In this document: positions 50,450 to 61,559 of the stretch, piece after piece | Layout: each line of letters begins with the position of its first letter | Position numbering within the stretch: the first letter of the stretch is position 1 | From: Ifrita kowaldi | Lineage: Eukaryota > Chordata > Aves > Passeriformes > Cinclosomatidae | Assembly: GCA_013398055.1 (NCBI GenBank) | Contig: VZRS01001383.1 | Coordinates: forward strand, 207,382-271,381 | Direction: 5' to 3' | Length of the DNA stretch: 64,000 bases | Program-made: the position numbers and the translations under genes | Notes under the pieces: generated by a model | The model's database searches: none | What the model saw: the letters and a program-made list of their open reading frames with translations, nothing else | What the model was told of the DNA's origin: nothing

Positions 50450-53400
50450 GTATAGATAGTTTTCTATATCTATATTTCAAAAAAAGTGAGGGAAGAGGTA
50501 TGTGACTTCATTTCAATTCCATTCATTTCAATAGTTCTTGATCAGTGGAGCTGTGGGCATTTGAAAACACCTCTCAGGAGTCCATGAAAGGTTGCTGAGA
50601 AAAGTAAACCCAGAAGACTTAGATTTAACCTACATAGACTTTCACTTGAGGACTTTGAAGAGTCTGTAAGCTCAATTGTTGCTGCTGCTCTATGCCATTA
50701 CTTTATCTTCCACCTTTGTCAGCTGGGCAGTGAGTTTAATAAGTGTTTTTACTTAGTTTGGTTCTTCAGGGTATTGCTGAAGTTGTTTCAGTTCAGTTTT
50801 AGTAGAAAAGGCTCAACTATTTAAAGGCTTGGTAAATCTCCCTAAGTGGAGTCACTGCAACTGCTGAATGAATTTTGGGGAGACAGAAGTAATAGAGTGT
50901 GACAGGCGGGGCCAAAGATGTTTAGGAGAGGACACAGCCAGTGGTGGAGAAGTCAGAGTTTTTACGAAGGTGAGGAAGGAGGGCTGGAAGGGGAAATCTG
51001 TGGGAATTTCTGAGGGTCAGAGGCAAGTGTGGGAGTTTTTAGTATTCAGTCTTCTCAGTCCACATCTTCTGTGCAACATCTTCCTCCATCTCAGGAGACA
51101 TAGCGAGGTATTCAGCTCACTCCTCCTCTGGGTCAAACGGAACTTTCCTTCCTGGCACCTGTGAATTTTTGTGCTGCTCTTCGATGCCACTAGTTCCCTC
51201 CTTCACATTTTCCCCAACAAACCCCTGGTTACCATTTTTCAGTGCAAGCCATTGGTTTTAATTTCTGCTCATGTTTTGAGCTGGCGGTCAGCAATACTCT
51301 TTTTTTTTCTCCTGTCATTTTGTTCCAGTTTAATTAGAGTACCATTTTTGGTAATTAGTTTCAGTTTGAAGAAGAAATAGCACAGTTCCAGTTTTGGTTC
51401 GTTTGCCCCCTTGTTCTTAAGTTACTCTGACTAAGTAATTGTGGCATACACAGTCAGCCGTGTTTGCAAATGCAAACTGTACAAATGCAAACTAGAACTC
51501 TGTGAATGTGGGAGGGGTTTTTTTAGAATATTCTATAAGGTTGCATTCCCTTCATGTAAGTATTTACAAAAGTGCCAAAAATTATTACCTATATAGGACA
51601 TAGATGTATGCTTCTCCCAAGCTCTGAGAAAAAGAATGAATCAAGCTGAATGCGGTGGAATCTGCACAGAGAGTAAAAGGAACAGCATGTGTGAGAGCCT
51701 TCAGCCTTTTTGCCATCCTCTTCAGGAATGCAGGGTCATTAGCTACCGAGTCATCTGTGCTGTCCTTACAGCGCTTGATGGAAGCAACACATTTCTCAGA
51801 GCAATTGACACGAACTGTGTCCTCTGTTACCAATACAAGGCATTCTTTTAACTTTTGTTCTGCTTTTTCTTCCCATGCTTACACAACAATATTCATCCTT
51901 TTTTGAGTTTCATTCGTACCAACTTTTCTATTTAAAGTCTCTGTAGCTGGGATCTGTAGATGCTCCTCTTCTTCAAGGTGGAAATTGACATTACATTTGT
52001 TGGAATGAGGAAAGTGTTCTTGAAAAGAAAAACAAAATTGTTGCCACAAAAGTGGAGTGTGCATTTAAAAAGAAAATATATTTACTTCCGTTATAATGTT
52101 GATTTTGCCATGCATCTCTGGAGCAGAGTAGAAGGCAGCTGTTCATTTTAATTGCACTACAGATTTGCAAATAAAACCCAAACTGTTTCTTCTTCATCAG
52201 TATCATCTCTAATGTCTTTACCAGACAGTGTTTTCTTCTGCACTGCCTGATGACTGTGCCTTGAGTGAAATTCTGATTAATGTGGCTGACTAGATGGACA
52301 ACTGAGTGGAAATGGTAAATAATGACTTGTTTTTATACATGTAAAAAACAGTTCCTACTCAATTTGGAAATCCTTGCTTTTGGAAGGGCATTCTTCCATC
52401 TTGCTTCCTGCTAACCTAAGGTCACTTAAAGAGTAACTGTTTGAAATGCTGTTGATTGCAGTGATGTAAACGTCTGTGGCCCAGACACTGCAGTGAACAA
52501 GACTTTCCACACAGGAATATGGTTAAGCTGAAGGCTGCAACTTTTATGAACTACATTGCCTAATAAAACAGGGAAGAACCGCTAGCCAGCTGTTCCCCAC
52601 AAACTACCTAGTAAAACAGGACCAGTGAGGTTCACCAAGCATGAGAGGGTGGAGGCCAAGCTAAATGTTTAAGAGAAAGCTGACCGCATCCTCCCTCTGG
52701 CAAAAGTGACCAAGGTATGTGGTCCTGCTGAAACTATCTCCTCCTACATTGTCTGTGCTTGGGAGAGGAGAGAAAAGAAATGTCAGCAGTAACTTTTTAA
52801 TTTGTGTAAGGCGCTACCTTTTTCCCTGTATTGTGGAAAGAGAAATAGCTCACTGACACCTGGCTAGTATTTAAGACATGAGCAGTAATTCTAGCCACAG
52901 CTAACATGAAAAACCCACATTGGAAACCTACTCTCCAGTTGTGTGAATGGACAAACAAGTTCTCTTGTCTTTCCACTAGCTGGATTTGCTAATAAAGCCA
53001 CACTACATTTTCAGTGTGGTAAGCACTTTTTCTTGCTAAAGCACACTATCCAACTCAGAGTATAAAGGCCAGCAACAGCCAAGCTAACAACAACAGTTAC
53101 AGAAAGACAAGGGGTCTTCAGACTAAGAATTAATTTATAAAGGAAGTACATCTAACTTCTACAGAGATGGTCATGCAAATTTGGAATTTCCCAGATGAAC
53201 ACAGAGGATCACTGGGAACTCCTATGTCTTGTCTCCAAACCTCAATGCTTGTTGCAATAAGGGAGAAAGCTGTCTTTCTCACAGTCTTGACCTGTTACCA
53301 GTTCGAAAAAAAGCCTTTTTTTTTCCTTTTATAACAACATAGAAAATCTAAAATTATTTTCTAGTATGTACTGCATGTTTGGAAGGACCCACCTAAATCA

Positions 53401-53514
53401 CTGGTGTCCTGTTGAATTCCTGAAGGAAACCATCGAGTTCCGTCACAAAAGCAGGCAAGCCATTTGCCCTCACCACTCTTCCTGGAAGTTTGTTCTAGAG
53501 CCTGGTGGTTTATT

Positions 53515-53621
53515 TCTATGTTGTGTGTTTACTCTTACAATTCTTTCCCCAGTCCTGCTGATGGTGGAGTGTGCAAGAAGCTGCATGGGGCTTGGTTGCC
53601 AGCTGGGGTGAAACCACAACA
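53515..53621 (-). mobile_element. LTR fragment, minus orientation, left arm of a head-to-head pair
   Basis: Read on the minus strand from 53621 it begins TGTTGTGGTTTCACCCCAG and continues with GGCAACCAAG, the start of a common avian ERV LTR type. It then has a CACTCC..CAGCAGGACTGGGGAAAGAAT region. The left limit is approximate. Confidence 0.6.
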
Positions 53622-53755
53622 CCCCGCCTGATGGAGAAGCTCCTACCTGGTCATTTGCTCATTCTCCCTCAGCAGGAGCGCGGAGAGAATCAGGACAAAA
53701 CCAAGAGACGAAGGTTGAGATAATGACAGTTTAATAAGTGAAACAAAGCCACACA
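53622..53755 (+). mobile_element. LTR fragment, plus orientation, right arm of a head-to-head pair
   Basis: It reads plus-strand as the same LTR type from about its 27th base. It has a CATTCTCCCTCAGCAGGAG..GGAGAGAAT segment, then GGTTGAGATAATGACAG and TTTAATAAGTGAAAC, the characteristic next section of that LTR family. The first ~26 bases of this copy are missing. No 3' LTR end was found. Confidence 0.6.
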
Positions 53756-54425
53756 TACGAGCAATTTTTTTTTTAATTGTTTTAAAGGGAATTAATTCTC
53801 TACTTCCCATCAGCAGGCAGATGTTTAGATGCTTCCTGGAAGGCAGAGCCTCAGCATGCCTATTTGGGAAGATAAGTGCAATAATCTCAGATGTCCACTT
53901 TCCTTCTCCTTTTTCCCAGCTTTTTTTACTGTGCACAACAATTACATTTACTTTTTTTCACACAGAAATCACATTTCCAGTAGATCTAATACCCATCTCA
54001 TTTTCCTCTTAAGCTGTTGGCTAGTAAGTCTCATTTTCCCCTGAATATTTAGTTGCTAGTTTCCAAGTGTATGACTTTGCACTCTATATGGCTGAATCTT
54101 ACCCCGCATCAAGGGTTTCAGGCCACAGTTATCCAGTTCTCTTGGCCCAGTATCTTGAGCCTCTGCTGTAGCTTCCCAAAATCCTCTTACCAGTTAATCA
54201 GCTTGATCCTGCTTTTTGTGGGCAGCTATTAAGAAATGAATTACGCAATGTTGCACCTGAAACTTATTGCTCAGGTAGGCACCCCCTGCAACCTGATACT
54301 TCTTTCAGTAACATCCATCATAATTTTCTCTTTATCTAATTCTCCCATCTTCACCTTATCTACTTATTTCCACTTTTCTGCCTTAATGTGTAGCTACTCT
54401 CTGTGAAAATCTACATAGATTATAT
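53756..54425. other. Intergenic, nothing recognised
   Basis: About 670 bp between LTR sequences. It contains a T run near 53767-53777 and pyrimidine-rich sequence. It may include further decayed LTR sequence, but nothing can be supported. Confidence 0.6.
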
Positions 54426-54430
54426 CTGCC

Positions 54431-55318
54431 TGTGGTGGGTTGACCTTGGCTGGGTGTCAGGTGCACACCAAAGCCACTCTGTCACTCCTTTCCTCAGCTA
54501 CCCAAGGGAGAGAAAATACAATGAAAGGTTCATGGGTTGAGATAAGGGCAGGGAGAGATCTCTCACGAACTACTGTCATGGGTAAAACCAACTTGACTTG
54601 GGGAAATTAGTTTTATTTATTACCAATCAAATCAGAGTAGGAAAAAGAAATAAACCCAAAACTTAAAACACCTTTCCATCATGCCTCCCTTTTTCCCAGG
54701 CTCATCTTCACTCCCAAATTCTCTAACTCCTTCCACCAAGAGTTGCAAGAGGATAAGCAATGGGGGCTGTGGTCAGTTCATCATCCATTGTCTCTACCTC
54801 TCCTTCCTCTGCAGGGGAGGACCCCTCACACTCTTTCCCTGCTTCACCGTGGGTTTCCCAAGGATCAGAGCTTCCTTCAAGGATCTGCCTCTCCAGCATG
54901 TGGTCCTCTAGGGGCTGCTGGTGGATCTCTGCTCCACCATGGACCTCAAGAGACCACCTGCATCTCCAGGGTCTGCACTACAGGCTGCAGGGGGATAAAT
55001 CTCTGCTCTGGTGCCTAAAGCACCTCCTTCCCCTTCTTCTTCACTGACCTTGGTGTCTGCATGTTTGTTAGTCTCACATATTCTTACGCCACTCTTCAGA
55101 TGCACTTGTGCATGTTTTTCCTCCCTCTCCTTAACTCCTGGAGGCGCTGCCACTGTTGCTATGGCCTGACAGTGGCCAGTGGCAGGTCCATCTTGGAGCC
55201 AGCTGGTATTGGCTCTGTCAGACATGAGGGAAGATTCTGACAGCTTGCTAGAGAAGCCACCCCTGCATGTCCTCCCCCACCCCCTGCTATCAAAAACTGG
55301 ACACACAAACCCAATACA
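54431..55318 (-). mobile_element. Solo LTR (ERV-L-like avian type), with perfect target duplications
   Basis: The 888-bp block begins TGTGGTGGGTTGACC and ends AACCCAATACA. It is flanked by the perfect 5-bp duplication CTGCC (54426-54430 and 55319-55323). Read on the minus strand it starts TGTATTGGGTTTG and ends GGTCAACCCACCACA, matching the termini of ERV-L-type LTRs common in birds. It carries an AATAAA-type signal on the minus strand near 54611-54618. No internal genes are present, so it is a solo LTR. Open frames inside (54681-54911, 54743-55018, 54908-55306) are not genes. Confidence 0.88.
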
Positions 55319-56689
55319 CTGCCATGTCTAAATTGCCCATGTCTAAAACATCTTTCAGCAAGTCAGCTGTTGCATTAATATGACACATGAAGTAAACCTG
55401 TGTTGCAATGAATCCTATTTTTCACTTGCTAGAGGTCCTTATTAACATTCTTTTTCACTCTGAACTATATGCCAGAAGAAATCCCTTGGAAATATGTCAG
55501 TTAAAGCCTCTATATAATCTATCAGTCTGTGAAGACTGTGTGAAGAATTCAGAAGAAGACAAAGTTAATTTTCTGAATAAATTCCTAATTGCAAATGCTT
55601 TTTTAAGACTCCCATGATAGTGAATATATCCCTTTCAGCACTTTTATGATCAGCTTTCACAGCAATAATTATTCGCTGTTGATATTCATCCAAGGAACCG
55701 CACACACAGGAGTTGAATGAATCTTGACATAGGAAACCCACTGCAATCCCCTTTCTGCCGAGTCTAGATGACCTGCTCAAAGTCATATATGTTGTCAGCC
55801 TCAAAGGCAAGAAAAGAGCTCAGGGTTTCCTACTTTGACCTCTCCAAATATACATTTATCTCCAACATTAAACTGCAGATGTTATAGTCATGACAGCGCA
55901 GTTCTGTGTTCACTGGAGCACATGCCAACCATGCTTCCAAAGTGCTCAAAGCTAATTAGTTCCCCAGACTCCTAGACTTTAGTGTACTGGTCACTGTAGC
56001 GCATCTACTCCTCTGCTCCTCCACTGCGCAACCTCATCTATAAGTACTTGGCAGCTGGAGGGTACTGAGGATCCAGTACAGTTATCTGTCATGTTGTATA
56101 AAATTGTCTCATTGTTCCTTGGTTGTGCCCCATGACTGTGGCAAATTGCTTTACTTTTTCCCTAGATTGCAATTTGCAATTTTTAAGGAACAAATATGAT
56201 CTATTGGCTACACCTGTGTACATCACCTAGGGAACTGAGATCTTCGTGTCTGACTACAGATTTTAGCTGCTGTGAATATTCAAACAATGCAGTCAGGTGT
56301 GTAGCTCAGACTGGAGTTATTGGATACACACTTTCCTGTGAAACTTTCATGAGAGAGGTAGGTTTGCACTGACTGCAGACACCCAAGACTGATTTTCTTG
56401 AGCAGACAGCTATTACAGTCCAAAATTAATTTGAAAAATCTGTGTCATTTAGTATCTTCCAACTCAGCTATGTCCTGTCATTAGAGTCTATATAAGATAC
56501 AGTACTTGAGAGGATGAAGCCTAGCATTTCCTCCACAAACCAGCCAGCCAGCTATCAGCTGTGCCATTTCATTGCCATGTCAGCAAATGAAGGCAAAGCA
56601 CTAACTACCCTAGTGTGCTTTGCCAGAAAATTATCCCCATCTGAATAATTTAATGTAACATCTTAATCAGCTTTGAAATGTCTTCTGTG

Positions 56690-57035
56690 CCCAGCAAGCA
56701 TGCGTGTCAGCACCCGCTGTGGCACAGGGCTCCGACTGTGCTCGGGAGCCAGCAGCTGCGGCAGTTCAGGATGTCACCGTCCACCCCCCCACCATGGTTT
56801 GCTACCACCATTGGCAGCAATGAACGTGCACCCACACCTCACCCACACCACAGCCTCACCTGAGCTCATCTTCATCAGCGACCTGAGCCGTGACGAGCAA
56901 TCGAGCTGGATGCAAGTCCCTCCAGCTGCTTCAGCTGCTGTGACATCCAGCAAACTGGAGAGCTGACGTCCTGGCTGGGAGCTGGACACCACAGTCCAAT
57001 TCATTAGCTGACCTGTCATAGCTCTAATAAACGTG
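56690..57035 (+). other. Unexplained GC-rich patch ending in AATAAA
   Basis: A 300-bp island of GC-rich but CpG-poor sequence with a 97-codon open frame (56673-56966) of low-complexity composition. It is followed by CTAATAAACGTGC, with AATAAA near 57026-57031. It could be the terminal exon of a noncoding transcript, a processed insertion or an unrecognised repeat. I do not recognise the peptide. Confidence 0.3.
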
Positions 57036-59244
57036 CTTTCTTAGGCATTATTTATATCATTTAGCACAATAAAGTTCACAGCTCAGTGTCAATGTGTCTC
57101 AGCTGGAATGACAAAGAGCTAATATTTCTGATAGTTTTTCTGTTCATCTTTCTTATTGCACATGACAAACTAAAATCAGAACTAGCTCCCAGTTTTCCAT
57201 TAGGGACTTTGGCCAGCAGAATTACATCTCTGGGATAACTGATTTTCAAACCCCTACTTTGTATCAATTTTCTTCTGATGTGGTATCAAAAGTTGTGACT
57301 CACTAAAAGTGTTTTTCCTCAACACTAGCTTATGTGCTTCCAAACTAATTTCTTCCCAGGAAACTTTACATCTTGAGGGCAATTCTATTACTGCTGCCAA
57401 AACTGTAGGTGGTTCTGATGGAGATGAAGTAGCTTTATGGCATGATTATCTCAGATCTATGTCGAGCCAAACCATAGAAATGTATTAGCAACGTGATAAA
57501 TACAGAAAATACTAAGGAAGAGAGAATTAAGAGTAGCACACCAGGAAAAACTGAACGAAAACTGTGACAGAATTTGTGTATCTAATTCTGTACTCAAGTA
57601 GACCAAGAAGAAATTAAGGTTGCAATTAAGGTTTTGAGAACATGCAATTATTACTAGTGAAAGATTAGGTATTATTTTCTGTTTCCTGAGAATTCCTCCA
57701 CATATGCTTTTAACATCTTATAATGGATCAGTTTCTGTTGTTTTTACCTTACTTTACTTAGGTAAAATTCTTGCCAGTTAATAACACAGTCAAATTAATA
57801 TTCAGTTTGACAATATATTCAATGACCTGAGATCTTACTCATCTTATTACATAGCCTTAATGAAATACTATAAAAAAAATCTAGACTGCTATGAGAATTG
57901 AGATTCAGACTTAGAATTAGATGTGGTGTCTCTTTAATCCTTCTCACTGTTCAAAACAATTTGAAATGTTTGGAGTGATTTTCTATTCTTACTTGTAACT
58001 AGAATACATGTTTTTCAAAGGAAATATGATATTTGAGTTGCTAGTGTTCCTTTTAAATGGACAAATGTACACCCACAGACACAGACAGACACAGACAGTA
58101 TGTATCTGTGACTGCTGGAGCACATCAAGTGAAGTGGCTGGATTTTAGATCCCTGCTGGCAAACACAACCTGTTGGATGCTGTGCAATTCTATCACTTCA
58201 CTTTGGTTCTTCAGTGGCAGTTGTAATCTTCTGAAAAAAAAAATGGTCTCATGAATTTCTGAGCTGTTTAGCTGAGTTCCTGTAATCCTTTGCCTATAGA
58301 AAACTGCCTTCTACTCGAGCTTTGTTATCCAGTAAAATGTTACCAAAGTTCTCCACTGCTCTAACTTTGTCATACAAGAACTTTTCCAAGATATTGCCTG
58401 CTAGATCTCAGCTTTAACTGGTAGGCATTAATATCATTTTCCTGAATCAGGCAATGTCTGTCTCAAGAGCAAAACAAGAATCCTTGAGCCAGACTCTTGC
58501 ACTGCACATGCAAAGAAATTTTTTGAGATCAAAGGAGAAAGTCTGGCTGGGCTGAAGGATGATATCACTGCTAATCCTGTTTAATTTTCTGCCTAGTGAG
58601 AATGAAGAGCAGAAAACTTTATACAATATGCAATGTAAACATAACAGAGGGCATGAGCCTGTCAGCCTATCATCGACACGAGACATGCAGACCTGGATCC
58701 TGAAAAGGATATTTTGTGAGCAAAGGCAATAATGAGGTTTTGAAAAGCACACATTTCAGAGTAGTGGATGCTTTAGAGCTGTGCTCCTACGAGTTGTGAT
58801 TTAAAAGACTGGAGGCTTCAATGTGAACCACAAAAATTCAAAATGACAGAAACTTACAAAATTTTATTGCTCTGCATTTAATAAAATTTACATTTACAAG
58901 CTGTCAGTTTGAAATGCTGAATAACTCATAGTTTAGAACACTGAACACCAGTTCGATTTACTCTTGCAGTTGCTTCTTACTTAGAGTCTTTCTCAAATAC
59001 CCAGAATAATCCTTCCATCACACACTTTTCCTATCTCTCCTAATTCATCTTTGGCCCCAAAATAACTTGACTTTGAAGGAAGGTCAGGGAAAGAAATGCA
59101 TTTTGTTGCCATTAAAAAAAAACCAAACAACCCAGGCATAATGAAAAGCTCCCTTTCTGCTTGCTTAATGTGCTAATGTAAGAACATTAGGGCCAATAAA
59201 CTATCTACAGCTTGGTTGCTCTGGATGTTTGGATTGTTTTTTGT

Positions 59245-59263
59245 TAATTGACACACTCAATTA
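59245..59263. promoter_or_regulatory. Inverted pair of TAATTG homeodomain-type sites
   Basis: TAATTG-ACACACT-CAATTA is a perfect 6-bp inverted repeat with a 7-bp spacer. It could bind paired homeodomain proteins. The motif is short and no binding is implied by sequence alone. Confidence 0.3.
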
Positions 59264-60340
59264 TGTAGACTCTCAACTTAACCGTGTTAGTGGGTGAGAA
59301 GGTAGATGGTTAATGAAAAAACACAGAGTAGGAAACTTCTGCTTTATATGTATCTTGGGTAACATTTTTGGAAGAACAAGGATCAAAGATTGTAATTTAA
59401 AGAAACTCTCAAGACAGGAATAAATGTACATGACTTTAGGGCACCCCTAAAAATTATGGGATGGCTAATACCCCCACGATTCTGTGGTCTGTTCTAAAGC
59501 AAAAATATTAAGCCAAATCTTTGGCTCTATATAATAAAAACAGATTATCTAATGGTTTCCAGTGGGAAATATGAGAAAGAGCATTCATAAGGATTCTGTA
59601 ATAGTTATGAATTATAAAGACTTCCTCATTTTCAGTATGAACTGAGACCCCAATAGAAACTGTTAGATATTTAGTCAGATACCCTCAAAGGGGCTGCACA
59701 TGGACATTTTCAATTAACATTATTTGCAAGACCTTACTCAAGTTGTTCATTATTAATTTGACATGTTTTGAAGTCCTGACCAGAAAGTTTTCATCACTTA
59801 CTCTAATAACACCATTCTTACATGATTTTAACACTTTTAAAGGGTTACAGTGATTTGCAATCTATACTTATTTTAATGAAGAAAGAAAACAATGTTTAAG
59901 TAATCAAGGCCATAACATTAAAAAAAAAATCAGGAAACATAAAATAAACTTTGGGTCATTAGCATGCCGTTAGGCCTTCTCTGTAAGAAAAAACAAGTAA
60001 AAAATAAAGGCACAATTTGACAGCACTTCTGCATTTCCAGAGATTCCCATTTTGTTGCCATTTTGCTCTTCTCTTTTCAGCTGCCCAGAATGTTTTGACA
60101 TTTATTACTGGGTATAAAACAGGTATATCAACTCCAGTTCACCTCTATCAGTCCTCACTGGCCAGATGTCTGTGCCCATCAGTTCAAATTACTAAGACAG
60201 GGTAAAATGTCTTTTTCTTGCCTCATTTGAATGCTTTTCCTTAGCTTTTCTCTCTCACGCAGTTTTAGCTACCGAAGCCAAACCTGCATGGTGTATCTGC
60301 AGAGATTTGTCTGAGGTTACAGCATTGGAAGCAAAGGCAG

Positions 60341-60382
60341 AAAATATGCAGTAAAAATATGCAGAAAAATATGCAGAAAAAG
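60341..60382 (+). repeat. Short tandem repeat, about 3.5 units of AAAATATGCAG
   Basis: AAAATATGCAGT, AAAAATATGCAG and AAAAATATGCAG follow one another, with unit length 11-12 bp. This is a minor minisatellite with no further structure. Confidence 0.85.
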
Positions 60383-61110
60383 TTCATGTTTGTGTCTGCA
60401 CAGGATAAATAAATTCTACTACTTTCTTCCTAGAGAATGGTAAACATAACTAGAAGAAAAGCACCACTGGAGAGACCTGAGAGTACCTGAGATTTGTACC
60501 ATGATAGAGACAGAGAAATCTGCTCATCTTCATGAAGATCTGACAGGCTCAAATATGCTTAAACTTTGCTCTTTAGCTAGAAGCTAAAATGCTGAAATTT
60601 AGCCTTTTAAATAAAACGGAAAGTTGACACCTCCCTTTGAAATCATGTGTTTAACTGTCTCAGCTACACCTTTTATGTTCGCAACTACACCTTTTCGTTG
60701 AAACTGGTTTCGTAAATAACAGCTGGAACTGTAGAACACAAGATGGCAGTGTCAGACGCCACGTACCAGCAGGGGACTGTGGGATGGTCCAGCGAGATGT
60801 CCCGAGAGAGGGGACAAGCAAGAAGCGCTGAGGTTTTCGTCCTTTCTTTAATGCCCCTGTGGAACAATTGCTAGGAAGCGAGGAGACCTTTCTGTTCCAG
60901 CAATACCTAGAAAATACTAGGCAGAAGGAATACAGTACCCTCTGCAGAATAGGTTTTGCTCCACACAATTCTCTGAGATCTCCAGGCTTAAGGTGGTGTG
61001 TTAAGACATAAAGCAATATGTATCTTACAAAGTTATCAAGGAAAACGAACCTTCTGTCGCTGGAACAATGCTTTTCTTTCCTTGTCTAGCAAAGAATGAA
61101 CACATAGGTT

Positions 61111-61143
61111 CTTTTTTCTCTCTCTCTCTCTTCCCCCCCCCCT
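61111..61143 (+). repeat. (TC)n microsatellite followed by a C run
   Basis: About eight TC units (61117-61132) are followed by ten C (61133-61142). It is simple sequence and likely length-polymorphic. Confidence 0.9.
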
Positions 61144-61189
61144 CCAAATTTATATACCACCAGTCTCTAGATCAATATATATAGTAAGA

Positions 61190-61510
61190 GGCTAATCTTT
61201 GTCAAAGACGTACAGGAAAATTTATTTACTAGTTCTTGAATGCCATGATGTTTTTTTTCTGGTTTTAGGAAGCTCATTATAATCAATAAGGGCGTGCATG
61301 TGGAGGCCGGAGTGGAGAAGGTGTGAATGTGATCTAAACCGTGGCAAAAGCGCCAGACCGAACCTGCCTGAAATGGAGCTGAGTCAAGACGCCTGGCAGA
61401 AGCTTTAGGTGAAAATAAACTTTAAAGACCCTTTAATCAAACCTGTGTCCAAAGCGAGGAAAGGTCATTAGCAATTACTGTTCTGCTGAATTTGAGGGAT
61501 TCTTATTGGG
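61190..61510. promoter_or_regulatory. Candidate cis-regulatory element with SOX, T-box and homeodomain motifs
   Basis: Motifs seen are: the palindrome TCTTTGTCAAAGA (61196-61208), two opposed SOX/TCF-type sites; AGGTGTGA (61319-61326), a T-box half-site; CCTTTAATCAAAC (61431-61443), TCF-like; and TCATTAGCAATTAC (61467-61480), homeodomain type. The block sits just left of the CpG island cluster. It has mixed AT/GC composition, no repeat and no plausible coding frame. Function is inferred only. Confidence 0.35.
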
Positions 61511-61559
61511 GTGTCCACCATGACTTCCTTAGTACTACCGAGCACCTGAACCCCAATGC

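Larger units (their letters stand above)
48006..53514. other. Intergenic, AT-rich, upstream of RAB28
   Basis: No protein-coding gene is recognisable on either strand. It contains the assembly gap, a TATA-bearing promoter-like block near 50.2-50.45 kb, and AT-rich sequence. A near-duplicate 14-mer (CCTAATAAAACAGG at 52558, CCTAGTAAAACAGG at 52607) lies in an unclassified stretch. Open frames such as 50868-51164 and 51585-51833 show no family resemblance. Confidence 0.75.
55324..61189. other. Intergenic between RAB28 and the right-hand CpG islands
   Basis: Mostly AT-rich with no recognisable coding gene. It includes a GC-rich patch at 56690-57035, a paired homeodomain-type motif at 59245-59263, and a short tandem repeat at 60341-60382. 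Long AT-rich, low-repeat stretches around 57340-57500 and 59140-59320 look like the conserved noncoding sequence often found beside developmental regulators. This cannot be confirmed from one genome. Confidence 0.7.

Noticed and set aside
52985..53015. Perfect 7-bp stem CCACACT..AGTGTGG
   Set aside because: A stem this short is expected by chance many times in 64 kb; no RNA gene context.
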